The notes: generated from the sequence alone by a model not told the origin. A stretch of DNA of 64,000 nucleotides from Pseudomonadota bacterium (GCA_963204745.1 CAUJHF010000007.1:1-64000), one strand, 5' to 3'; positions 1 to 9,548 are shown, counted from the first letter of the stretch. Made by a program: numbers and translations.

Positions 1-791
1 CCCGGACCGACGGTGTATTCAGGCGGCACCGGGATATCAGTGGCCGGCGCATAGGTCGTCGGTACGTTCGAGAACAGGTCGTAACCGAAGGGCTTGAGTG
101 CATCCACACCGATGCGGTCGAGACTGAGCAGCGATACGGTCGTGGTGAGATATTGCAGGGCCGGCTCGCGGCGCAGGCGCTCGCTGGCCTGGTCGGCCGT
201 CAGCCCGGCCAGCGCTATGGGCTTGCTGAGGCCGGGGATCTGCAGACGGCCCAGCTTGTCCAGACGATAGGGATTCGCGGCGAGCACTCGCAGCCGCAGC
301 TGTTCGAGAGCCTGTAAGTCCTTCGGTTGCAGATCCGGTGGTGCATAGGCTTGAGCAGACTTGTCTGCAGCAGCGCTGGCGCCATCCGCACTTAGGGTAC
401 CGGGCTGCAGATCGAGAAGAATCGTATCGCCGCCGCGGATGCGCGGCGAACCGGCCTGGAACATGGAGGTATCGGACCAGGCCGAATCCGACCATCGGCC
501 ATCGGCACCCTGCTCGGGTTTTGGCCGACTGGTGACGGGTTGATTGAGGGATTGGTCAGCCTGACCACCATCACCCTGTATGCCACTCAGGCCGTACTGT
601 TCGGCCAGGGCGCGCTGCTGTTCGGGAGACAGTGCGCGCAGCATGCGCAACTGCTCTGGTGTGGGCGTCTGGCTCCAGGCGGGTCCGGCCAGCGTTACGC
701 CGAGCAGAACCACGCACAACGACGCCACCCAGAAAGATAAAGTCCAACCTGCAGTCTCGCGTCTCACACGCAGCAGCATCACGCTGTTCAT
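1..791 (-). CDS. Polysaccharide export protein, SLBB/Wza type (N-terminal part, runs off window)
   Basis: The frame stays open from an ATG at 791 to the window edge, giving about 263 residues of an incomplete protein. The N-terminus has basic residues, a hydrophobic segment and an alanine-type cleavage context ending near PAWSQ, so export is likely. A segment reading SPEQQRALAEQYG follows, then a region ending in GVDALKPFGYDLF and PPEYTVGPG. I know these stretches from outer-membrane polysaccharide export proteins of the Wza/SLBB group. The neighbouring nucleotide-sugar genes on the same strand support a capsule or exopolysaccharide role. An internal ATG at 779 is an alternative start. The SLBB domains themselves lie outside the window, so the assignment rests on the N-terminal half and on context. 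Confidence 0.7.
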   Translation of the reverse strand, partial: MNSVMLLRVRRETAGWTLSFWVASLCVVLLGVTLAGPAWSQTPTPEQLRMLRALSPEQQRALAEQYGLSGIQGDGGQADQSLNQPVTSRPKPEQGADGRWSDSAWSDTSMFQAGSPRIRGGDTILLDLQPGTLSADGASAAADKSAQAYAPPDLQPKDLQALEQLRLRVLAANPYRLDKLGRLQIPGLSKPIALAGLTADQASERLRREPALQYLTTTVSLLSLDRIGVDALKPFGYDLFSNVPTTYAPATDIPVPPEYTVGP

Positions 792-850
792 CCCCCGGAG
801 AGCCCGCAGGAAGCTTACAGAATATGCACTGCTGTGGGTAGGCGCGGAAT

Positions 851-1006
851 GTAGGAGCGCCTTCCTGTGGGAGCGGTTTCTGTAGGAGCGCCTTCAGGCG
901 CGATCTTCTGAGCAGAGAAAAGGAATCGCGGCTGAAGCCGCTCCTACGAGGAGAATCGCGCCTGAAGGCGCTCCTACGAGAAGATCGCGGCTGAAGCCGC
1001 TCCTAC
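851..1006. repeat. REP palindrome cluster 1 (one forward, three reverse units)
   Basis: Short palindromic units of 22 bp begin with GTAGGAGCG and end with CGCGA. A forward unit lies at 882-903, and reverse units at 926-947, 956-977 and 985-1006. A damaged half unit is at 851-862. Two stem versions occur, GCGGCTTCAGCCGC and GCGCCTTCAGGCGC, which differ by paired changes that keep the hairpin. The last unit contains the pgi stop codon. Apart from these repeats I see nothing in the gap between the export gene and pgi. Confidence 0.9.
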
Positions 1007-2667
1007 GCGTCGCAGGACCAGCGGCGGATCGCTGCGGCGATACCGGGCAGCGTTGGGTCAGCCTCGGCAGCCTGCAGCTTGTCGTGCATCGCTGTCGCCA
1101 TTTTCTTGCCGAGCTCGACACCCCACTGATCGAAGGGATTGATACCCCAGATACAGGCCTGCACGAAGACCTTCTGCTCGTAGAGCGCAATCAGAAATCC
1201 GAGGCTGCGCGGATCGAGTCGGCGCATGAGCAGGATGTTGCTCGGGCGGTTACCGGGGTGCACTTTATGCGGCGTGAGCCGCTCAACTTCAGCGGGAGGC
1301 CTGCCCTGCGCCACCAGTTCGGTGCGCACCGCGTCGGCCGGATTGCCGCGCGCGAAAGCCTCGGCCTGGGCCAGCATGTTGGCGAGCCCCACCATGTGCT
1401 GATCGACGGCAGCGCTCGAGCCCTCGACCGGCGCGATGAAGTCGGCACTGAACTGCGCGGTACCCTGATGCAGGAGCTGGAAGAAGGAATGCTGGGCATT
1501 CGAGCCCGGCTCACCCCACAGCACCACACCGGTGGACCACTGCACAGGCTGGCCATCGCGCGTGACGCCCTTGCCGTTGCTCTCCATTTCGAGCTGCTGC
1601 AGATAGGCAGGAAAGCGCGAGAGACGTCCGTCATAGGGCAGAACCGCGTGACTGGTGGTACCCAGATGGTTCTGGTTCCAGATACCAACCAGCGCGAGCA
1701 GTACCGGCAGGTTGTCGTTCAGCGGCGCCCGGCGAAAGTGTTCATCCAGCTCATGCGCACCGCGCAACAACTGGCGGAAATTCTCGCCGCCGATGGCGAT
1801 GGCAATCGCAAAGCCGATCGGCGACCAGAGCGAGTAGCGTCCACCGACCCAGTCCCACATGCGAAAGCGGTGCTCGGCTGCGATACCGAAGCTGTCCATC
1901 GCCGGCCCATTGACCGATACCGCGACGAAATGCCGGGCGACGGCGGCCTCGCCCAGCTGGCGGATAAACCAGCTCCGCGCAGCGCTGGCATTGAGCGCGG
2001 TTTCCCAGGTGACGAAAGTCTTTGAGCAGATGATGAACAGGGTCTCTGCCGCCGAGACACTCGCCAGCACGTCGGCAAGCTGGGTGCCATCGACGTTTGA
2101 TACGAAGTGCAGGCCGAGATCCGGATCGGCATACTCCTGCACGGCTTCGGCGGCCATGACCGGCCCCAGGTCGGAGCCGCCAATACCGATGTTGACGATG
2201 TGGCGGATACGCGCACCGGTAGCGCCGCGGAATTCACCGCTGCGGATCGCCTCGGCCAGCGCCAGCATGCGCTCGCGTTCGGCAGAGATTTCCGTCAGCA
2301 GGTTCACGCCACCGACGACGACCGACGCGTCGTCCGGATCACGCAGGGCCATGTGTTGCGCCGGACGGTTCTCCGTGCTGTTCACCGCTGCGCCGCTGAA
2401 CAGCGCTTCGATCCAGCGCGGCAGCTCACGCGCCTCGGCCAGTTCGATCAGCAGCTTGAGCGTCCCGGCATCCAGCCGGTTGCGCGAGAAGTCGAGGATG
2501 AAATCGCCATGCTCGCGGGAGAATTGTGCGTAGCGGCCGGGCGTGTCGAGCAGTTCAGCGATATGCGTACCGGCAAGTGCTGCTGCTTGCCGCTTCAGTG
2601 CCTGCCAGGCCGGCAGCTGATCGAGGCCGCCGCTTTGCTGCTCCAGGCCCGACACCTGGTCGCTCAT
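1003..2667 (-). CDS. pgi: Glucose-6-phosphate isomerase
   Basis: This cytoplasmic enzyme interconverts glucose-6-phosphate and fructose-6-phosphate, feeding glycolysis and nucleotide-sugar synthesis. The 554-residue length is usual for the family. The first family signature, [10 protein letters not shown], is at residues 273-282, and the second lies near the C-terminus ([20 protein letters not shown]). The start ATG overlaps the stop of the upstream epimerase gene as ATGA, so the two are translationally coupled and pgi belongs to the polysaccharide operon. The last codons read TGC GAC GCG TAG, and this TAG is the second to fourth base of a REP unit, so the C-terminal boundary is set by the repeat. 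Confidence 0.97.
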   Translation of the reverse strand: MSDQVSGLEQQSGGLDQLPAWQALKRQAAALAGTHIAELLDTPGRYAQFSREHGDFILDFSRNRLDAGTLKLLIELAEARELPRWIEALFSGAAVNSTENRPAQHMALRDPDDASVVVGGVNLLTEISAERERMLALAEAIRSGEFRGATGARIRHIVNIGIGGSDLGPVMAAEAVQEYADPDLGLHFVSNVDGTQLADVLASVSAAETLFIICSKTFVTWETALNASAARSWFIRQLGEAAVARHFVAVSVNGPAMDSFGIAAEHRFRMWDWVGGRYSLWSPIGFAIAIAIGGENFRQLLRGAHELDEHFRRAPLNDNLPVLLALVGIWNQNHLGTTSHAVLPYDGRLSRFPAYLQQLEMESNGKGVTRDGQPVQWSTGVVLWGEPGSNAQHSFFQLLHQGTAQFSADFIAPVEGSSAAVDQHMVGLANMLAQAEAFARGNPADAVRTELVAQGRPPAEVERLTPHKVHPGNRPSNILLMRRLDPRSLGFLIALYEQKVFVQACIWGINPFDQWGVELGKKMATAMHDKLQAAEADPTLPGIAAAIRRWSCDA

Positions 2668-3677
2668 CGCTTGACCTGGTGGTAATCCAGATACCAGTCT
2701 ACAAAACGCGCCACGCCGGTTTCGACCGGCGTGGCCGGGCGATAGCCGACGTCGCGCGCCAGGTCTTCGACATCCGCCCAGGTATCCGGTACGTCCCCGG
2801 CCTGCAGCGGCAGCAGATTCTTCTCCGCCTTGCGCCCGAGTCGTTCTTCGAGCACGGCGATGTAGTGCATGAGATCGACGGGCTGGGCATTGCCGATGTT
2901 GTACAGGCGATACGGCGCAGGGCTGGTGGCCGGATCCGGTGCATCGGAATCCCAGCTCTTATTCGGTGTGGCGATGTGGTCGAGTGCCGCCACCACACCA
3001 CCGACGATGTCATCGATGTAGGTGAAGTCGCGCCGATGGTTGCCATAGTTGAATACGTCGATCGGCCTGCCTTCGAGGATGCTCTTGGTAAACAGGAACA
3101 GTGCCATGTCCGGCCGGCCCCACGGACCGTAGACCGTGAAGAAGCGCAGCCCGGTAACCGGCAGGTCATAGAGACTGGCATAGGTATGCGCCATCAGCTC
3201 GTTGGCTTTCTTGGTGGCTGCATACAGGGACAGCGGATGATCGACGTTCTGGTGCACCGAGAACGGCATGTTGGTATTTGCGCCGTACACGGAACTCGTT
3301 GAGGCATAGACCAGGTGCTCGACGGCATTGTGCCGGCAGCCCTCCAGCACATTGAGCGTGCCGACCACGTTGCTGTCGACATAGGCATGGGGGTTCTGGA
3401 TGGAATAGCGCACGCCGGCCTGCGCGCCGAGATGGACGACACGATCGAAGCGCGAAGAAGAGAACAGCCTGGCCATACCCTCACGGTCGGCGAGGTCCAG
3501 AAATTCAAATCGGAAGTTCGACTCTTTCTGCAGTATCGCCAGGCGGGCTTTTTTCAGGTTTACGTCGTAGTAGTCGTTGAGATTGTCGAGACCGACCACT
3601 TCGTCGCCACGCGCCAGCAGATGCCGCGCCGTCGTCGAACCGATGAATCCCGCTGCGCCCGTAACCAGAACCTTCAT
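2664..3677 (-). CDS. NAD-dependent UDP-glucuronate 4-epimerase family protein (CapI type)
   Basis: This is an extended short-chain dehydrogenase of 337 residues. The nucleotide-binding loop GAAGFIG is at residues 7-13, and the catalytic Tyr-x-x-x-Lys is Tyr152/Lys156 in LYAATKK. The segments [10 protein letters not shown] and [10 protein letters not shown] are characteristic of the CapI/LspL-type UDP-glucuronate epimerases. The likely reaction is 4-epimerisation of a UDP-uronic acid. With the dehydrogenase encoded just upstream, substrates could be UDP-GlcNAcA/UDP-GalNAcA or UDP-GlcA/UDP-GalA; sequence alone does not decide. It overlaps pgi by 4 bp and starts 28 bp after the dehydrogenase stop, so the three are probably cotranscribed. 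Confidence 0.88.
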   Translation of the reverse strand: MKVLVTGAAGFIGSTTARHLLARGDEVVGLDNLNDYYDVNLKKARLAILQKESNFRFEFLDLADREGMARLFSSSRFDRVVHLGAQAGVRYSIQNPHAYVDSNVVGTLNVLEGCRHNAVEHLVYASTSSVYGANTNMPFSVHQNVDHPLSLYAATKKANELMAHTYASLYDLPVTGLRFFTVYGPWGRPDMALFLFTKSILEGRPIDVFNYGNHRRDFTYIDDIVGGVVAALDHIATPNKSWDSDAPDPATSPAPYRLYNIGNAQPVDLMHYIAVLEERLGRKAEKNLLPLQAGDVPDTWADVEDLARDVGYRPATPVETGVARFVDWYLDYHQVKR

Positions 3678-3705
3678 TGTCTATTGCTTCCGTATTTTGT
3701 CGTTG

Positions 3706-4995
3706 TCAGAGACGCCCATCGACCTGATCGGCCGGCAGCAGGCTCTTGATGTCATAGAGGACGTGCCCTGCCCGACCCCAGGCGTGGATGGCAGCGGGCG
3801 ACATGTCCCGGAACTGGTCGTGGGCCACCGCGACGACGATACCGTCGTACTGGCCCTTTGCCGGTACCTGCTTGAGGATATCGAGCCCGTATTCGTGTTT
3901 GACCACGGCAGCATCCGCCCAGGGATCATGGATGTCCACTGTGGCTCCATATGCCTTGAGCTCATGCACCACGTCCACCACCCGCGTGTTGCGCACATCG
4001 GGGCAGTTTTCCTTGAAGGTGATGCCGAGTACGAGAATGCGTGACTTCGGCAGACTCGCGCCACTCTTTACCATCAGCCTGATCACCTGCGCCGCGACAT
4101 ACAGGCCCATGTTGTCGTTGATTCGCCGGCCGGCGAGGATCATCTCCGGGTGATAGCCCATCTCCTGCGACTTGTGCGTGAGGTAGTACGGATCGACGCC
4201 GATGCAGTGGCCGCCGACCAGACCCGGGCGAAACGGCAGGAAATTCCATTTGGTACCGGCCGCCTGCAGCACCTCGAGCGTATCGAGGCCCATGCGGTTG
4301 AAGATCAGCGCCAGCTCGTTGATCAGGGCGATGTTGACGTCGCGCTGCGTGTTCTCGATCACCTTGGCAGCTTCGGCCACCCTGATGCTCGAGGCCGGAT
4401 AGGTGCCGGCGGTGATGATCGTGGCATAGAGTTCGTTGACGAAGGCAGCCGCGGCCGGCGTCGAGCCGGCAGTGATCTTGCGGATGGTGGGCAGGCGGTG
4501 TTCCTTGTCGCCGGGGTTGATGCGCTCCGGGCTGTAGCCGACAAAGAAATCCTTGTTGAGTTTGAGTCCTGAAAGCTGTTCGAGAATCGGTGCGCAGTCT
4601 TCCTCCGTGCAACCGGGATAAACGGTCGACTCGTAGACCACGACGGCGCCCTTGCCGAGTACCTGCCCGACCGTGCGGCTGGCCGCACGCAGCGCGCTGA
4701 TGTCGGGGCGCTTCGCGGCATCGATCGGCGTCGGCACCGTGACGATGTATACATCGCAGCCGCGCAGGGCCTCGAGATCGGTCGTGAAGCGCAGATGCTT
4801 CGCTTCGGCGAGCTCGGTGGCATCGGTCTCGAGCGTGCGGTCGTTGCCCGCTTTCAGTTCGGCGATGCGCGCGGCGTCGATGTCAAAACCGAGGGTATCG
4901 AGGTGCTTGCCGAACTCGACCGCGAGTGGCAAACCAACGTAACCCAGGCCAACGATGGCCACCCTGGCATCGGCCGTCTTTTTGAAGCTCGTCAT
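3706..4995 (-). CDS. UDP-N-acetyl-hexosamine 6-dehydrogenase (WbpO/TviB type)
   Basis: This NAD-dependent nucleotide-sugar dehydrogenase of 429 residues oxidises the C6 hydroxyl of a UDP-sugar to a carboxylate. It has an N-terminal Rossmann motif GLGYVGLP at residues 16-23, the catalytic cysteine Cys264 in [11 protein letters not shown], and a C-terminal UDP-binding segment [12 protein letters not shown]. The N-terminal half ([18 protein letters not shown]) and the SPERINPGD motif fit the TviB/WbpO branch acting on UDP-GlcNAc or UDP-GalNAc rather than on UDP-glucose. It probably works with the adjacent epimerase to supply an acidic amino-sugar for surface polysaccharide. The exact sugar is an inference. 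Confidence 0.9.
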   Translation of the reverse strand: MTSFKKTADARVAIVGLGYVGLPLAVEFGKHLDTLGFDIDAARIAELKAGNDRTLETDATELAEAKHLRFTTDLEALRGCDVYIVTVPTPIDAAKRPDISALRAASRTVGQVLGKGAVVVYESTVYPGCTEEDCAPILEQLSGLKLNKDFFVGYSPERINPGDKEHRLPTIRKITAGSTPAAAAFVNELYATIITAGTYPASSIRVAEAAKVIENTQRDVNIALINELALIFNRMGLDTLEVLQAAGTKWNFLPFRPGLVGGHCIGVDPYYLTHKSQEMGYHPEMILAGRRINDNMGLYVAAQVIRLMVKSGASLPKSRILVLGITFKENCPDVRNTRVVDVVHELKAYGATVDIHDPWADAAVVKHEYGLDILKQVPAKGQYDGIVVAVAHDQFRDMSPAAIHAWGRAGHVLYDIKSLLPADQVDGRL

Positions 4996-5080
4996 GTGCG
5001 TTCTTTATCCTTGTTCCCGGGGACACAGGCCCGCCCATTGTCCGGCAAAGACCCGGCCTGGCCACACGGGACCGGTCACA

Positions 5081-6583
5081 CTACAGCAGAAAAGCCACGG
5101 CGATCAGGCCCGTAACGGTCATGGTAACGGCATAGGGCAAGGCCATCCAGACCATACGGCCATAGGAAAGACGGATCACTGGCGCCAGGGCCGAGGTCAA
5201 CAGGAACAGGAACGCTGCCTGACCATTGGGCGTGGCCACACTGGGTATGTTTGTCCCGGTATTGATGGCCACGGCAAGCAGCTCGAACTGTGCGCGGCTG
5301 ATGCTGCCGGCGGCAAGCGCGTCCTGTGCCTGGCTGATATAAACGGTACCGACGAAGACATTGTCACTGACGGCCGACAACAGCCCCGCCGCCAGGTAGT
5401 ACGTGACGACCTGCGTCCGGCCGGCAAGGCTGAGTGCCCAGTGGGTAAAGGGCTGAAAGAGATGCTGGTCCTGGATCGTCGAAACGATTGCGAAGAACAC
5501 CACGAGCAGTGCGGTAAACGGCAGTGCCGATTCGAAGGCGTGCCCCAGCCTGGACTCCTCCGTGACACCGTTCAGGGCGGTCGCCAGCACGATGATGAGC
5601 AGCCCGATCAGGCCGATTTCGGCAAGATGGAAGGCCAGCGCAAAGATCAGTATCAGCACCACGACGGCCTGCACCACCATCACGCACTTCTGCCGCAGCG
5701 TCCGCGACTCTGCTTCGTGCCGGGCATACTCACTCAGCACGGCGCGCACCGCAGGACCCAGCTCGGCGCCAAATCCGAACCAGCGCGTGGTCTCAAGCCC
5801 GACACAAACCAGCAGCCCGACTGCAAGCACCGGCAAGGAAACCGGCGCGACGTGGAAGAAGAATTCACTGAAGGTCCAGCCCGCTTCTTTGCCAATCAGC
5901 AGATTCTGCGGCTCACCAACCAGTGTCGTGACTCCGCCGAGGGCGGTACCCACTGCGGCATGCATGACCAGGCTGCGCAGGAAACTTCGAAACTGGTCGA
6001 GATCCTGCCGATGCAGCTCCGGCACCGAACCATCATCGATCCAGCCATCCGGCTGCGCATCGGATTGCCCGGAAGCCACCCGCTGATAGATCCGGTAAAA
6101 ACCTTCCGCCACAGCGATGACCATGGCGGTAACGGTGAGCGCATCGAGAAAAGCCGAGAGAAATGCACCGGCAGCGCAGAACATCAGGCCCAGCAGCTGC
6201 TTCGAGTGCACCCCGAGCAGAATCCGGCTGAAGGCATACAGCAATATCTCGCGCAGGAAGTGGATGCCCGCCACCACGAAGATCAGCAACAGGATGACCG
6301 GGAAATTGTGCAGGGTTTCCCGATACACGCCATCCGGCGTGGTCATGCCAATCAGCACCGCCTCGATGGCGAGCAGCCCGCCCGGCTGCAGCGGATAGCA
6401 CCTGAGCGCCATGGCCAGCACGAAGATGAACTCGGCAATCAACAGCCAGCCGGCGGCAAACATGCCCAGGCTGAAGGCCACCACCGGATTGACAAGCAGA
6501 AAGGCGACAACCGTGAATTTGTACCAGTCCGGCGAGCCGCCGAGAAAATTTGCAACCAGTGCCTGACGAACCGTGAGCTGCAT
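5081..6583 (-). CDS. nhaB: Na+/H+ antiporter NhaB
   Basis: This is a 500-residue, strongly hydrophobic inner-membrane protein with about a dozen predicted transmembrane segments. It begins MQLTVRQALVANFLGGSPDWYK, as NhaB proteins do. It exports sodium in exchange for protons and so supports salt and alkaline tolerance and cytoplasmic pH control. The segment FLDALTVTAMVIAVAEGFY, a recognisable NhaB stretch, is intact. It follows dnaQ on the same strand but is separated from it by a REP cluster. It lies 85 bp upstream of the dehydrogenase gene with no convincing terminator between, so read-through into the polysaccharide genes is possible but unproven. Confidence 0.95.
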   Translation of the reverse strand: MQLTVRQALVANFLGGSPDWYKFTVVAFLLVNPVVAFSLGMFAAGWLLIAEFIFVLAMALRCYPLQPGGLLAIEAVLIGMTTPDGVYRETLHNFPVILLLIFVVAGIHFLREILLYAFSRILLGVHSKQLLGLMFCAAGAFLSAFLDALTVTAMVIAVAEGFYRIYQRVASGQSDAQPDGWIDDGSVPELHRQDLDQFRSFLRSLVMHAAVGTALGGVTTLVGEPQNLLIGKEAGWTFSEFFFHVAPVSLPVLAVGLLVCVGLETTRWFGFGAELGPAVRAVLSEYARHEAESRTLRQKCVMVVQAVVVLILIFALAFHLAEIGLIGLLIIVLATALNGVTEESRLGHAFESALPFTALLVVFFAIVSTIQDQHLFQPFTHWALSLAGRTQVVTYYLAAGLLSAVSDNVFVGTVYISQAQDALAAGSISRAQFELLAVAINTGTNIPSVATPNGQAAFLFLLTSALAPVIRLSYGRMVWMALPYAVTMTVTGLIAVAFLL

Positions 6584-6615
6584 CGTGAATGGTCCCGAAG
6601 GTGAAGCGTTTCAGT

Positions 6616-6719
6616 GTAGGAGCGGCTTCAGCCGCGAATCATTAGGCAGAGATCGCGGCTGAAGCCGCTCCTACCACCGCGATCCCATAATCGCAGATCG
6701 CGGCTGAAGCCGCTCCTAC
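6616..6719. repeat. REP palindrome cluster 2 (forward, reverse, reverse)
   Basis: Three full 22-bp units are present, all of the GCGGCTTCAGCCGC type. One is forward at 6616-6637 and two are reverse at 6653-6674 and 6698-6719. They fill the gap between the dnaQ stop and the nhaB start. The facing pair can form a larger stem in RNA or single-stranded DNA. Confidence 0.9.
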
Positions 6720-6725
6720 GGCCAC

Positions 6726-6777
6726 GATCAAGGGTTATAGCCGCGATCAAGGGTTACAGCCGCGATCAACGGTTTGT
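6726..6777. repeat. 19-bp tandem repeat overlapping the dnaQ 3' end
   Basis: The hexamer GATCAA recurs at 6726, 6745 and 6764, an exact 19-bp period. Copies one and two are nearly identical (GATCAAGGGTTAYAGCCGC). Copy three is diverged and contains the dnaQ stop codon. The unit shares the CAGCCGCGATC end of the REP repeats beside it, so it may derive from REP sequence. Confidence 0.75.
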
Positions 6778-7476
6778 GCGCCAGAGTGTCTTTCCCTGGC
6801 TGGTCTTGTCGATGAGCTGCAGATGTTGTTCGTGCTCTGCGAGCTCTTCAGGCGTGGCCCGGATCACACGCAGATTGAGGCCGCTACGGTCAATGGGACG
6901 GAGCGCTGACGTCTGCCCGCCAGCTTCAGCGCTGTTGCGGTCCAGAGACAATGTTGCCTGTCCGCCGGTCATGGCGAGATAGACATCGGCGAGCAGCTGC
7001 GCATCCAGCAACGCACCGTGATACTCACGGCCGGAATTGTCGATGCTGTAGCGCTTGCAGAGCGCATCGAGGCTGTTGCGCTGACCGGGATGCAGGCGGC
7101 GTGCGAGCGCCAGCGTGTCGACGACCCGGCAGACCTCGGTCACGGTCGCTGGCAACCGCCCGGTCCGGCGCAGCTCGGCATTCAGAAAGCCGACGTCGAA
7201 GTCCGCGTTGTGGATCACCAGCTCGGCACCGGCGATGAACCCGAGAAAATCCCCGGCGATTTCACTGAAGCGCGGCTTGTCCTGGAGCATTTCGATGGAG
7301 ATACCGTGCACTTCCTGTGCGCCCGGATCTATGTCGCGATCCGGCTGCAGATAGTGGTGCAGCGTGCGCGCTGTCCGCCGGCGATTGACGAGTTCCACAC
7401 AGCCGATTTCAATCACGCGATGACCGAGTTTCAGCTCAAGTCCGGTTGTCTCGGTATCCAGTATGACCTGTCGCAT
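6766..7476 (-). CDS. dnaQ: DNA polymerase III epsilon subunit (3'-5' proofreading exonuclease)
   Basis: This 236-residue DEDDh exonuclease removes misincorporated bases for the replicative polymerase. The first acidic motif, LDTETTGLE, lies at the N-terminus, IHNADFDVGFLN is the second, and YHGALLDAQLLADVYL carries the third with its catalytic histidine. I chose the ATG at 7476 because the conserved fold begins there (MRQVILDTETTG) and GGAGAG stands just upstream. The longer upstream frame overlaps rnhA and looks unlike coding sequence. It starts 14 bp after the rnhA stop on the same strand, so rnhA and dnaQ are co-directional here rather than divergent as in E. coli. The stop TGA sits in a REP-related tandem repeat. 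Confidence 0.95.
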   Translation of the reverse strand: MRQVILDTETTGLELKLGHRVIEIGCVELVNRRRTARTLHHYLQPDRDIDPGAQEVHGISIEMLQDKPRFSEIAGDFLGFIAGAELVIHNADFDVGFLNAELRRTGRLPATVTEVCRVVDTLALARRLHPGQRNSLDALCKRYSIDNSGREYHGALLDAQLLADVYLAMTGGQATLSLDRNSAEAGGQTSALRPIDRSGLNLRVIRATPEELAEHEQHLQLIDKTSQGKTLWRTNR

Positions 7477-7490
7477 CCGCTGCTCTCCGC

Positions 7491-7952
7491 TCAATCCGCG
7501 CTCGCCGCCGTGCGACCGCCGAGTGCTGCCTCCAGTCCCTGGTTCGCCAGTGCATCCGCCCGCTCGTTTTCCGGATGACCGGCATGGCCTTTGACCCAGT
7601 GCCACTCGACCCGGTGTGTGGCGGCAATCGCATCAAGCCGCCGCCAAAGGTCCTCATTCTTTACCGGCTTGCGGGCAGCCGTACGCCAGCCGGCGCGCTT
7701 CCAGCCCTCCAGCCATTCGCTGATACCGCGCCGGACATACTCGGAATCCGTATACAGCGCGACTTCACAAGGCCGCCTGAGTGCCGTCAGCGCCTCGATG
7801 GCGGCTGTCAGCTCCATGCGGTTGTTGGTGGTATGGAGTTCTCCGCCGCAAAGTTCGCGCTCCTTTCCATTGGCACGCAGCAGCACGCCCCAGCCGCCCG
7901 GACCGGGATTACCGCGGCAGGCACCATCGGTATAGATCTCGACCTGGCTCAT
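7491..7952 (-). CDS. rnhA: Ribonuclease HI
   Basis: This 153-residue enzyme cleaves the RNA strand of RNA-DNA hybrids, removing R-loops and primer RNA. The N-terminal [16 protein letters not shown] block, [13 protein letters not shown] with the catalytic glutamate, [11 protein letters not shown] with a catalytic aspartate, and NERADALAN with the last aspartate are all present. The ATG at 7952 matches the family start. It overlaps the stop of the upstream methyltransferase gene as ATGA, which indicates coupling. dnaQ follows 14 bp downstream, giving a methyltransferase-rnhA-dnaQ transcription unit. Confidence 0.97.
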   Translation of the reverse strand: MSQVEIYTDGACRGNPGPGGWGVLLRANGKERELCGGELHTTNNRMELTAAIEALTALRRPCEVALYTDSEYVRRGISEWLEGWKRAGWRTAARKPVKNEDLWRRLDAIAATHRVEWHWVKGHAGHPENERADALANQGLEAALGGRTAASAD

Positions 7953-8662
7953 GCGACGTCGCGCGTGGTGGGATTGATGAGGCCACCCACCAGTTGCGCG
8001 CGGCGGCGGCGAAGCGCCGGACGAACCCGCGTCATGGTGAACATCTCGCGCCGTGCAACGAGCAGGTAGCAGCTGGCCAGCGGGTGCCATCCGCGGCGCC
8101 GGCTGTGCCGATCCCTGACGGGTTCAGCCGCCACATGGCTGCGATAGATGGGCGCTGTAAAATGGAAAAAACATGACGGATCCACCCGAAAATCAAGCAG
8201 GCGCAGCCAGTCGTGCAGACGGGATTCGGAAACCATGCGCCGCGCGCCGGCCGGAAATTTGCGACGCGCAAGGTAGTGACGCGTGCCCCACCAGCCCCAG
8301 GGGTTAAAACCCAGCACCACCAGATGTCCGTCCGGGCGCAGGATACGATCGACCTCGCGCAGCACATCGTGCGGATCGTCTGCCGACTCGAGGGTATGGG
8401 GAAGGAAAACAGCATCGATCGAATCGGGGGCAATGGCCAGATCCTCAGCGACGCTGATCAGATCCACACCCGGAGCAGGCTGCGCGGCGACCACCGCGTA
8501 GCGTCGTGTCCGGGCAAATTGCCGGAACAGCTGTCCGTCGCCCCATGCTCCGATCTGCAGACACTGATCGCCGAAGATACTCTCGAAAGCACCGGCCACC
8601 TGGTACGACTCCTCCCTGAGCAGGGCGATGCCGGTACCTGAATGGAGCCAATCGGAGCGCAT
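7949..8662 (-). CDS. Class I SAM-dependent methyltransferase upstream of rnhA
   Basis: This 237-residue protein has a Methyltransf_11-like core: a glycine-containing first strand ([11 protein letters not shown]), an acidic residue after strand two ([11 protein letters not shown]), and [29 protein letters not shown] as the strand-four/helix region. The substrate is unknown. Genes of this type often sit beside rnhA (YafS-like), which suggests a conserved but uncharacterised role. It is coupled to rnhA by a 4-bp overlap. The ATG lies inside a perfect 12-bp palindrome at 8661-8672, and no Shine-Dalgarno sequence is visible, so the start is less certain than the function class. Confidence 0.85.
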   Translation of the reverse strand: MRSDWLHSGTGIALLREESYQVAGAFESIFGDQCLQIGAWGDGQLFRQFARTRRYAVVAAQPAPGVDLISVAEDLAIAPDSIDAVFLPHTLESADDPHDVLREVDRILRPDGHLVVLGFNPWGWWGTRHYLARRKFPAGARRMVSESRLHDWLRLLDFRVDPSCFFHFTAPIYRSHVAAEPVRDRHSRRRGWHPLASCYLLVARREMFTMTRVRPALRRRRAQLVGGLINPTTRDVA

Positions 8663-8751
8663 ATACGTATATTAGCCCACAGTGATGCACCGGTTTAGCC
8701 CGTGGCACCTTACAATGGGCGCCTGGCCAGCAAGGTACATTGAGGCAGACG

Positions 8752-9534
8752 ATGGGTTTTCTCAAAGGCAAACGCGCACTGATCGCCGGTATCGCAAGCG
8801 ATCGCTCCATTGCATGGGGCATTGCGCAGGCAATGGCCCGGGAAGGTGCGGAAATTGCCCTCACCTACCAGTCAGAGCGTCTCAGCGAACGTGTACGCGA
8901 AATGGCAGCCGAAATCGGCGCACAAATCTGCCTGCCGCTCGATGTCTCAAGCGATGACGAGATCATGCGCATGTACGCATCGCTTGCGAACCACTGGGAC
9001 ACCCTCGACATCATCGTGCACTCGGTCGCATTTGCACCCCGTGACCAGCTGGTTGGCCCCTACCTTGACACCGTCACGCGCGAAGGCTCGCATATCGCGC
9101 ACGATATCAGCAGCTACAGTTTCGTCGCACTGGCGAAGTATGGCCGCGGCATGCTCTCGAAACAGTCTGCCATGCTGACGCTGTCCTATCTGGGTGCGGC
9201 GCGCTCCCTGCCGAACTACAACATCATGGGCCCTGCCAAGGCCAGCCTTGAATCCAATGTGCGTTTCCTGGCGGCCGACCTGGGTGCTTCGGGCGTGCGG
9301 GTCAATGGTATTTCGGCGGGACCGATCAAGACGCTGGCCGCGTCCGGGGTTGGCGATTTCCGGCAGATGCTGCAGAGCTTTGCCAGCATCGCCCCCCTGC
9401 GGCGCAATGTGACCATCGAGGATGTCGGCAATGCAGCCGCATTCCTGTGCTCGGATCTCGCCAGCGGGATCACCGGCGAAATCATCTACGTCGACGGCGG
9501 CTTCCACACGGTGGGCATGAGCCTTCCCGAATAG
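8752..9534 (+). CDS. fabI: Enoyl-[acyl-carrier-protein] reductase (NADH)
   Basis: This 260-residue short-chain dehydrogenase family enzyme carries out the last step of each fatty-acid elongation cycle, reducing enoyl-ACP. Tyr146, Tyr156 and Lys163 fall at the same numbers as in E. coli FabI (LTLSYLGA and YNIMGPAK). The N-terminal motif [13 protein letters not shown] replaces the usual glycine-rich loop, as is typical of FabI. I chose ATG 8752 over a TTG four codons upstream because GAGG lies at the right distance. A TACAAT hexamer at 8711-8716 could be its -10 element, but no good -35 is visible. It converges on ppiD with 14 bp between. Confidence 0.97.
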   Translation: MGFLKGKRALIAGIASDRSIAWGIAQAMAREGAEIALTYQSERLSERVREMAAEIGAQICLPLDVSSDDEIMRMYASLANHWDTLDIIVHSVAFAPRDQLVGPYLDTVTREGSHIAHDISSYSFVALAKYGRGMLSKQSAMLTLSYLGAARSLPNYNIMGPAKASLESNVRFLAADLGASGVRVNGISAGPIKTLAASGVGDFRQMLQSFASIAPLRRNVTIEDVGNAAAFLCSDLASGITGEIIYVDGGFHTVGMSLPE

Positions 9535-9548
9535 GCGCGCCGCCTCAC

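Noticed and set aside
4955-6604. Long open frame on the plus strand antisense to nhaB (about 550 codons)
   Set aside because: Its translation is rich in Gln, His and Arg with no recognisable domain, while the minus strand encodes a clear NhaB. It is a shadow frame of GC-rich coding DNA.
8711-8716. TACAAT as a firm fabI promoter
   Set aside because: The -10 match is reasonable but no -35 of useful quality lies 16-18 bp upstream, so it is mentioned only within the fabI entry.
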